A stretch of DNA of 10,892 nt from Eubacterium sp. (GTDB lineage: Bacteria > Bacillota > Clostridia > Oscillospirales > Acutalibacteraceae). The DNA lies in the NCBI GenBank assembly GCA_017543415.1, contig JAFYGD010000230.1, positions 1-10,892 of the forward strand, in the 5' to 3' direction. Position 1 is the first letter of the stretch. Each line of letters opens with the position of its first letter. Below are positions 6,560 to 10,892 of the stretch, piece after piece. A program made the translations under genes and the position numbers. The notes under the pieces were generated by a model. The model had not been told where the DNA came from. It did not search any database and was given only the letters and a program-made list of their open reading frames with translations.

Positions 6560-7070
6560 AAAGAAAAAGGACTTTCCCGAGCTTGATTTATACATAACGA
6601 AAAACTATTCTGAATACGTTATCAATAGTGAAATATGCGGCTCAAAACCGTCGTTTGCAATGCCTTCAAAAGCGATGCCTATGGCGGGGAAGGCGGTCTT
6701 TGAAGATGCCTGTATCAGCGAAGACGATATTATTCTTGACGAAAGCTTTTCGGAAATGCTGCTTCGTCTGATTGACGAAAAAGGACTGAAGGACAGCGAG
6801 GCTTATAAAAAAGCGGGTGTTGACCGTAAGCTTTTTTCAAAAATCCGTTCAAATCCCGCCTACCGTCCGAGCAAGAATACCGCAATTCGTTTTGCGCTTG
6901 CACTTGAGCTGAACCTTGAAAAAACAGGCGAGCTGCTTCTTAAAGCGGGCTTTGCCCTTTCCCACAGCAGTAAGTTTGACGTAATAATTGAATATTTTAT
7001 TAAAAACGGGATTTACGATATTTTTACCGTTAACGAGGCGCTTTATTCCTACGACCAGCCCGTTTTATAA
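6549..7070 (+). CDS. Small helical HTH-like protein of the macro/vWA-associated type
   Basis: A 173-residue soluble protein overlapping the reductase by 11 bases, with GAGGG (6536-6540) eight bases before its ATG. Residues 1-62 are low in recognisable motif ([21 protein letters not shown], then a Met/Pro/Lys-rich linker). Residues 65-173 form a compact all-helical domain: [38 protein letters not shown], then a segment with [40 protein letters not shown] and a C-terminal [11 protein letters not shown]. From memory, this domain is the same as that found at the C-terminus of some Firmicutes macro-domain proteins and next to vWA proteins. The first part resembles a lambda-repressor-like helix-turn-helix. 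Here the macro domain is absent. The immediate neighbour is a vWA gene, as this association predicts. DNA binding is plausible but not shown. Confidence 0.75.
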   Translation: MLFKKKKDFPELDLYITKNYSEYVINSEICGSKPSFAMPSKAMPMAGKAVFEDACISEDDIILDESFSEMLLRLIDEKGLKDSEAYKKAGVDRKLFSKIRSNPAYRPSKNTAIRFALALELNLEKTGELLLKAGFALSHSSKFDVIIEYFIKNGIYDIFTVNEALYSYDQPVL

Positions 7071-7072
7071 AT

Positions 7073-7089
7073 GTCGCCTGCAAGGCGAC
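7073..7089 (+). other. Short hairpin after the HTH-like gene
   Basis: GTCGCCT (7073-7079) pairs with AGGCGAC (7083-7089) around the 3-base loop GCA, three bases after the stop codon. There is no U-tract behind it, so it is not a standard terminator. It could mark the 3' end of an mRNA segment or slow RNA polymerase before the vWA leader. Confidence 0.4.
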
Positions 7090-7098
7090 CAAATAATG

Positions 7099-7149
7099 AA
7101 TAAAACCTCCTATAATGAAGTTGTAAAAAACATTCAGGAGGTTTTTATT
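7099..7149 (+). promoter_or_regulatory. Leader hairpin that can bury the ribosome site of the vWA gene, with an internal TATAAT
   Basis: AAAACCTCCT (7102-7111) is the exact reverse complement of AGGAGGTTTT (7136-7145). If the extra T at 7146 bulges out, pairing extends by three more A-T pairs (7099-7101 with 7147-7149), right up to the ATG at 7150. The complete Shine-Dalgarno AGGAGG (7136-7141) lies inside the stem; the loop is 24 bases. A consensus TATAAT sits at 7111-7116, overlapping the 5' arm. A transcript started from it, near 7123, would lack that arm and have a free ribosome site. No good -35 was found at 7087-7093, so this local promoter is uncertain; the inverted repeat is directly visible. 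Confidence 0.55.
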
Positions 7150-7797
7150 ATGAAAAAAGAAGAAAACAAATTAACCGAGCTTGTATTCATTCTTGACCGC
7201 TCGGGCTCAATGGCAGGCCTTGAAAGCGACACTATCGGCGGTTTCAATTCCGTTTTGCAAAAGCAGCAAAAGCAGGGCAGCAGGGGCTATGTAACAACCG
7301 TGCTCTTTGACCATGAGCTGCTTACCCTGCATGACAGAATTGCGCTTGATAAGGTAGAACCGCTTACCGAAAAGGATTATGAGGTCAGGGGTTGTACGGC
7401 GCTGATTGACGCTATCGGCTCAACCGTTGACCACATTTCAAAAATCCATAAGTATCTTGAGGATGAAAACGTACCGCAGAATACGATGTTCGTTATTATT
7501 ACCGACGGTATGGAAAACGCCTCAAAGCGTTATTCCGCAGACGAGGTAAGGCGTTTGGTTGAGCAGAAAAAGGAGCTCGGATGGGAATTCCTTTTCATAG
7601 GTGCAAACATTGATGCAGTTGAAACCGCAAGGAATTTCGGCATTGATGAGGACAGGGCGGTAAATTATTATTCCGACAAAAAGGGAACAAAGGCAGTTTT
7701 CAAATCCGTTGCCGGCGCGGTAGACTGTATGTGCGCCTGCGCTCCCCTCGGCTCAAAATGGAAAAAGGAAATTGAAGAGGATTACAAATCAAGGTAA
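7150..7797 (+). CDS. von Willebrand factor A (vWA) domain protein, TerY-like
   Basis: A 215-residue soluble single vWA domain with an intact metal-ion-dependent adhesion site. The parts are DRSGSM (16-21; Asp16, Ser18, Ser20), Thr83 in GCTALID, and ITDGMEN (117-123; Asp119). The fold pattern is a hydrophobic first strand LVFILDRSGSM, the VTTVLFDHE strand, FVIITDG and WEFLFIGANIDA. Such intracellular vWA proteins act as metal-dependent protein-binding modules and occur in tellurite-resistance-like stress clusters. A frame open to 6988 allows earlier starts, including ATG 7096 (18 more residues), but these lack a ribosome site. AGGAGG at 7136-7141, eight bases before ATG 7150, fixes the start. 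It ends in CMCACAPLGSKWKKEIEEDYKSR; the C-M-C-A-C cluster (193-197) is odd and might bind metal. Confidence 0.9.
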   Translation: MKKEENKLTELVFILDRSGSMAGLESDTIGGFNSVLQKQQKQGSRGYVTTVLFDHELLTLHDRIALDKVEPLTEKDYEVRGCTALIDAIGSTVDHISKIHKYLEDENVPQNTMFVIITDGMENASKRYSADEVRRLVEQKKELGWEFLFIGANIDAVETARNFGIDEDRAVNYYSDKKGTKAVFKSVAGAVDCMCACAPLGSKWKKEIEEDYKSR

Positions 7798-7799
7798 TC

Positions 7800-7829
7800 A
7801 AAAAGGAGGCTCATCCTCCTTTTTATTTT
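7800..7829 (+). terminator. Rho-independent terminator after the vWA gene
   Basis: AAAAAGGAGG (7800-7809) pairs with CCTCCTTTTT (7815-7824) around the loop CTCAT, and a further ATTTT follows. This is a strong intrinsic terminator three bases after the stop codon, closing the msrC - HTH-like - vWA unit. Confidence 0.92.
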
Positions 7830-7853
7830 GCCTTTTTTGTCATAGATTTGTTA

Positions 7854-7882
7854 TTGTTATAGTAATTATAATATGCTATAAT
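7854..7882 (+). promoter_or_regulatory. Promoter of the SCP2-like / aminotransferase / transketolase operon
   Basis: TTGTTA (7854-7859) is 17 bases from a perfect TATAAT (7877-7882), with an extended -10 TG at 7874-7875. Transcription would start near 7889, giving a leader of about 27 bases that contains GAAGGAGGAA. A second TATAAT at 7867-7872 has no matching -35. Confidence 0.78.
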
Positions 7883-7915
7883 AAATGTGTATAAATTTCT
7901 GAAGGAGGAATATTT

Positions 7916-8680
7916 ATGAAAGAAGCTAAAGCTCTTGCCTTTGTTAACGCATACGGTGTTTTAAGAACCCTTGAAAACCTTTGCGATATGGTTGACGAGG
8001 CAAAGGCGGTTTGCACCGAGCTTAAAAAGCCCGTTGCGCTGTGCTTTGATGTTACGGACGGTCCGTGCGTAACATACAGCTTTTCTAAAGATGGCTGTAA
8101 GTTCACCGAAGGGGATTACGGATGCACATGCAAAATGAAGTTTTCTTCTCCGGAAAAGTTCAATGATTTAATTGACAATTCAAAGCCGGGTATTCCGACT
8201 AAAAACCCCGTTCAGGTGCTTTCATTCCTGCTCGGTCCGTTCACCAAGCTTACGGATTTGCTTACAAAGTACCTGATGCCGAGCGAAGAGGATTTGAAGG
8301 ACAGAACGTTCTTTGAAAAATCCACTATCTTAACGATGTACACAATCGGCGGCGCTATCTGTGCTCTCGGTAATAACGACAGCATCAGCAAGCAGTCCGC
8401 GTCGTACATTTGTGACGGCGATATCCAGATGGGTATTAAGGACGCGGTTGTTGTAACAATCCGTGCGCGTGACCATAAGCTTGAGCTTATTAAGGAAAAA
8501 CCCGCAACTCCAAGGGCAATTATGGAGTTTGCAAGCATTGACCTTGCCAACGGACTGTTCAACGGAACGGCTTCAACCATGGCGGAGCTCTGTGCGGGCA
8601 ATATCTATCTTGCAGGTATGTGCAATATGATAGATAACGTTAACCGAATTCTTGACAGAGTTGCAGTATATTTAGGATAA
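7916..8680 (+). CDS. SCP2 sterol-binding-like protein, probably two tandem half-domains
   Basis: A 254-residue soluble protein, starting ten bases after the core of the strong ribosome site AAGGAGG (7902-7908). The C-terminal half (about 165-252) has the sequence rhythm of SCP2 domains. It runs through a strand DAVVVTIRARDHKLELI, an acidic or aromatic helix RAIMEFASIDLANGLFNG, then AELCAGNIYLAGMCNMIDNVNRILDRVAVYL. This matches the SCP2 'F.G......l..G.i.l.G....l..l' pattern. The N-terminal half (about 36-115) repeats the theme more loosely, with VTYSFSKDG, CTCKMKFSSPEKFNDLID and a hydrophobic LLGPFTKLTDLL. SCP2 folds bind fatty-acyl, sterol or other hydrophobic ligands, so a lipid-binding or acyl-delivery role is possible. 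The domain call is from pattern memory, not a search. It is the first gene of an operon with an aminotransferase and a split transketolase. Confidence 0.6.
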   Translation: MKEAKALAFVNAYGVLRTLENLCDMVDEAKAVCTELKKPVALCFDVTDGPCVTYSFSKDGCKFTEGDYGCTCKMKFSSPEKFNDLIDNSKPGIPTKNPVQVLSFLLGPFTKLTDLLTKYLMPSEEDLKDRTFFEKSTILTMYTIGGAICALGNNDSISKQSASYICDGDIQMGIKDAVVVTIRARDHKLELIKEKPATPRAIMEFASIDLANGLFNGTASTMAELCAGNIYLAGMCNMIDNVNRILDRVAVYLG

Positions 8681-8693
8681 GGAGGGGACGGCA

Positions 8694-9965
8694 ATGAGTA
8701 AATATCCGGAATACACACACGAAAAATCACGCGAGTGGTTTGACAGAGCGCTTGCCGCAGTTCCTTCGGGAATTTACGGTCACCTCGGTCCTTCGGAGGG
8801 CCTTTGGCTCCCGATTACAAAGTGGCCCCTTATGGGCGACCACGCAAAGGGAACATATTTCTGGGATGTTGACGGCAACAGATATATTGATATGATGTGC
8901 GCTTACGGTCCCAACGTTCTCGGCTACTGTGACGACGATGTTGATGCAGCGGCTATTGAGCAGCTTAAAATCGGCAACTGCACAACCTCGCCTTCCTATA
9001 AAATGGTAGAGTGCGCAGAAATGCTTAAGGATACCGTTGCAATGGCCGACTGGGCTTTCTTTATGAAAAACGGCTCAGACGCAACAACGTTTTCCGTAAT
9101 GTGCGCAAGAGCGCATACGGGTAAAAAGAAAATAATGTTCTTCAGAGGCTATTACCACGGCGATTTCCAGTGGGCGCAGAAGGCAGACTATCCCGGCATT
9201 ACACCCGAGGATGTTGCAAATAACATTATTGTTCCCTGGTTTGACCTTGACGCTATGCAGGAAGCTTACGACGCCTGCGGCGGCGACGTTGCAGGACTTA
9301 TTGCACAGCCCTATGACCACGGTAACTTCTATGATAATACCTGCGCTACCAAAGAGCAGTGGGCGGCTGTAAGAAAATTCTGTGACGACCACGGTATGGT
9401 GCTTATTATTGACGACGTAAGAACAGGCATCCGTCTTGATATTCAGGGTTCGGACCATTATTACGGCTTTAAGGCAGACCTTATCTGCTTCTGTAAAGCG
9501 CTTGCAAACGGCTATAATATGTCAGCCGTATGCGGTCAGGAGCATATGAAGGCTACCGCTTCATCAGTAGTTTATACAGGTTCTTACTGGCTCAGCGCAG
9601 AGCCGTTTGCCGCATGCCTTGCATGTATCCCGAAGATGAAAAAGCTTGATATACCCACTATGTTCCGTGAAAAGGGAATTAAGCTTACCGAAGGACTTAA
9701 GGCAGCAGGTAAAGAGCACGGCTTTGACCTTGTAGTATCGGGCGAGCCCGCTCTGTTCTACTTAAGAATTGCCAATGACGACAGCCTTATGCTCCATCAG
9801 GAGTGGGTTGCCGAATGTGTAAGCAGAGGCTTGTTCCTTGCTTCTCACCATAACCACTTTATCAATGCCTCGCTCAGCGATGAGGATATCGCCCTTTCAA
9901 TTGATATTGCAGAGGACGCTTTCGGAGTAGTTGCGTCAAGGCATCAGGATATAGGTCTTAAATAA
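8694..9965 (+). CDS. Class III PLP-dependent aminotransferase, glutamate-1-semialdehyde-aminomutase-like
   Basis: A 423-residue fold-type I PLP enzyme of the usual class III length. Recognisable landmarks in order are: GTYFWDVDGNRYIDM (53-67); the phosphate-binding KNGSDAT (125-131); RGYYHGDFQW (151-160) stacking on the cofactor; LIIDDVRTGIR (237-247), where Asp240 binds the pyridine nitrogen; FCKALANGY (266-274) with catalytic Lys268; and the YTGSYWLSAEP loop (294-304). These features fit the glutamate-1-semialdehyde aminomutase / sugar aminotransferase branch more than the ornithine branch. Most relatives read D-E-V-x-T-G, while this one reads D-D-V-R-T-G. There are no haem genes nearby, so tetrapyrrole synthesis is unlikely; with transketolase subunits downstream, an amino-ketose or amino-sugar substrate is more plausible (inference). 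GGAGGGG (8681-8687) directly follows the upstream stop. Confidence 0.9.
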   Translation: MSKYPEYTHEKSREWFDRALAAVPSGIYGHLGPSEGLWLPITKWPLMGDHAKGTYFWDVDGNRYIDMMCAYGPNVLGYCDDDVDAAAIEQLKIGNCTTSPSYKMVECAEMLKDTVAMADWAFFMKNGSDATTFSVMCARAHTGKKKIMFFRGYYHGDFQWAQKADYPGITPEDVANNIIVPWFDLDAMQEAYDACGGDVAGLIAQPYDHGNFYDNTCATKEQWAAVRKFCDDHGMVLIIDDVRTGIRLDIQGSDHYYGFKADLICFCKALANGYNMSAVCGQEHMKATASSVVYTGSYWLSAEPFAACLACIPKMKKLDIPTMFREKGIKLTEGLKAAGKEHGFDLVVSGEPALFYLRIANDDSLMLHQEWVAECVSRGLFLASHHNHFINASLSDEDIALSIDIAEDAFGVVASRHQDIGLK

Positions 9966-9992
9966 TTCGTTTTAACGAAAGGAGTAATATTT

Positions 9993-10886
9993 ATGCCGGC
10001 AGATTACAAACCATTTGACAAGGCTGAGTGGCTGCGCCTTGAAAAAAAGGCAGACGAGCTCAGACGTCTCACCCTTAAAACCGCTAACTGGGGCGGTTCG
10101 GGCCACCTCGGCGGTGCAATGTCCTGTATGGACGCGATGACAATTCTTTATCACCGCTTTATGAAGCTTGACCCCAAGGATTCAAAAATGCCAGACAGAG
10201 ACCGTTTCATTCTTTCAAAAGGACACGCAGCGGTTGGCTATGCGCCCGTTCTTGTTGACTTTGGCTATATGCCCGAAGAGGAGCTGCATATCTTCAACCT
10301 TGCCGGTGCAAAAATCGGTATGCACCTTGACGCTAACAAGGTAAACGGCTGCGAATTTTCAACAGGTTCTCTCGGCCACGGTATGTCGCTTGCAGTAGGC
10401 TTTGCTCTTGCAGGCAGAGTAAACGGTATTGACTATATGAACTATATCATTACCGGTGACGGCGAACTTAACGAAGGCTCCAACTGGGAGGCTGCAATGA
10501 GCGCAGCTCAGTATAAGCTTTCAAACTATGTTGTTATGGTTGATAACAATAAGTGTATGATTGACGGCAGAGTAGCCGACGAAATGAATATTGAGCCCGT
10601 TGACAAAAAGTTTGAGGCTTTCGGCTTTAACGTATACCGTGTTGACGGCCATAATTTCAAGGAGCTCAACGGCGCTATTGAAGCTGCTATCGAAAACCAT
10701 AAAAACGGCGGGGATAAGCCCACTGCAATTATTATGGATACCTTCAAGGGCGCAGGCGTTGACTTTATGCAGGATAATTATCTCTGGCATTACGGCTCAC
10801 TTGATGAGCAAAAGCTTGCAGACGCTACGGCATCCCTTGAAAGATACTATCAGCAGCGTGTTGAACGCGTAGAAAAGGAGGCATAA
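9993..10886 (+). CDS. Transketolase, N-terminal (thiamine diphosphate-binding) subunit
   Basis: This is the pyrimidine-partner half of a split transketolase, 297 residues long as usual for the separate N-terminal subunit. Transketolases move two-carbon ketol units between sugar phosphates using thiamine diphosphate and Mg2+. Key motifs are GSGHLGGAMSCMDAMTILY (35-53), RDRFILSKGHAAVGYA (69-84), STGSLGHGMSLAVGFALAG (123-141), and the cofactor motif ITGDGELNEG (153-162) ending in DNNK (184-187). AAAGGAG (9978-9984) lies eight bases before the ATG, 27 bases after the aminotransferase stop. Pairs like this occur both in general pentose-phosphate metabolism and in clusters for unusual sugars; the aminotransferase neighbour favours a dedicated role, but this is inference. 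Confidence 0.94.
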   Translation: MPADYKPFDKAEWLRLEKKADELRRLTLKTANWGGSGHLGGAMSCMDAMTILYHRFMKLDPKDSKMPDRDRFILSKGHAAVGYAPVLVDFGYMPEEELHIFNLAGAKIGMHLDANKVNGCEFSTGSLGHGMSLAVGFALAGRVNGIDYMNYIITGDGELNEGSNWEAAMSAAQYKLSNYVVMVDNNKCMIDGRVADEMNIEPVDKKFEAFGFNVYRVDGHNFKELNGAIEAAIENHKNGGDKPTAIIMDTFKGAGVDFMQDNYLWHYGSLDEQKLADATASLERYYQQRVERVEKEA

Positions 10887-10888
10887 TC

Positions 10889-10892
10889 ATGG
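10889..10892 (+). CDS. Start of the next gene, probably transketolase C-terminal subunit (partial)
   Basis: Only ATGG is inside the window. The ATG at 10889 lies two bases after the stop of the N-terminal subunit and seven bases after a strong AAAGGAGG (10874-10881). Split transketolases nearly always place the C-terminal subunit gene directly after the N-terminal one, so that identity is expected from context and not from any sequence seen. Confidence 0.5.

Noticed and set aside
6988..7149. Upstream in-frame extension of the vWA protein, including ATG 7096
   Set aside because: The extension overlaps the previous gene, lacks a ribosome site and is not vWA-like; AGGAGG before 7150 marks the true start. 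ATG 7096 remains a remote alternative.
7867..7872. First TATAAT upstream of the SCP2-like gene as the -10 box
   Set aside because: No acceptable -35 lies 15-19 bases upstream; the TATAAT at 7877 has both a -35 and an extended TG.
8694..9965. Calling the aminotransferase HemL (haem biosynthesis)
   Set aside because: It shares the class III fold, but the cofactor loop differs and no tetrapyrrole genes are nearby; a specific symbol is not justified.
9966..9979. Palindrome TTCGTT-TT-AACGAA between aminotransferase and transketolase genes as terminator or operator
   Set aside because: A two-base loop is too tight for a stable hairpin, there is no U-tract, and a ribosome site follows directly; at most a chance palindrome.

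Overview
The window looks like chromosomal DNA of a low-to-mid GC Gram-positive anaerobe, most likely a gut or rumen clostridium of the Oscillospiraceae/Ruminococcus type. Supporting signs are strong AGGAGG-like ribosome sites, TTGACA/TATAAT promoters, short U-tailed terminators, a lipoprotein signal, a zinc-ribbon MscL, a PhoU-fused Na/Pi transporter and a transketolase split into two subunits. This assignment is by family resemblance only. No rRNA, tRNA, CRISPR array, insertion sequence, attachment site or origin was seen, and no stretch longer than about 120 bases lacks a gene.

Layout. (1) 2-133: the tail of a probable radical-SAM protein. (2) 180-1585: mscL with a C-terminal zinc ribbon, then an alpha/beta-hydrolase (lysophospholipase-like), ended by a strong terminator. 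(3) 1632-4887: a clear promoter, a Na/Pi-cotransporter with a PhoU domain, and one base later a GH28-type (pectinase fold) glycosidase. A hairpin overlapping both stop codons separates it from the opposing gene. (4) 4910-5482 (minus strand): a thioredoxin-fold lipoprotein that has lost its CxxC. (5) 5576-6064: an unrecognised cysteine-rich protein with a C-terminal membrane anchor. (6) 6061-7797: a perfect-consensus promoter, free methionine-(R)-sulfoxide reductase, an overlapping gene for a small helical HTH-like protein, and a von Willebrand A protein whose ribosome site can be buried in a hairpin; a terminator follows. (7) 7854-10892: a new promoter driving an SCP2-like protein, a class III PLP aminotransferase, the transketolase N-terminal subunit, and the start of a further gene, probably the transketolase C-terminal subunit.

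Functionally the first half is membrane and housekeeping physiology: osmotic release, lipid ester hydrolysis, phosphate uptake and pectin-derived sugar handling. The sulfoxide reductase / HTH-like / vWA unit looks like a stress-related cassette; the last two proteins resemble parts of vWA- and macro-domain-linked stress clusters in Firmicutes. The terminal operon is the best candidate for an undescribed system. A putative lipid-binding protein, an aminotransferase and a split transketolase share one promoter with tight spacing, which suggests a pathway making an amino-sugar or amino-ketose that may be lipid-associated. That pathway is inference; the operon continues beyond the window.
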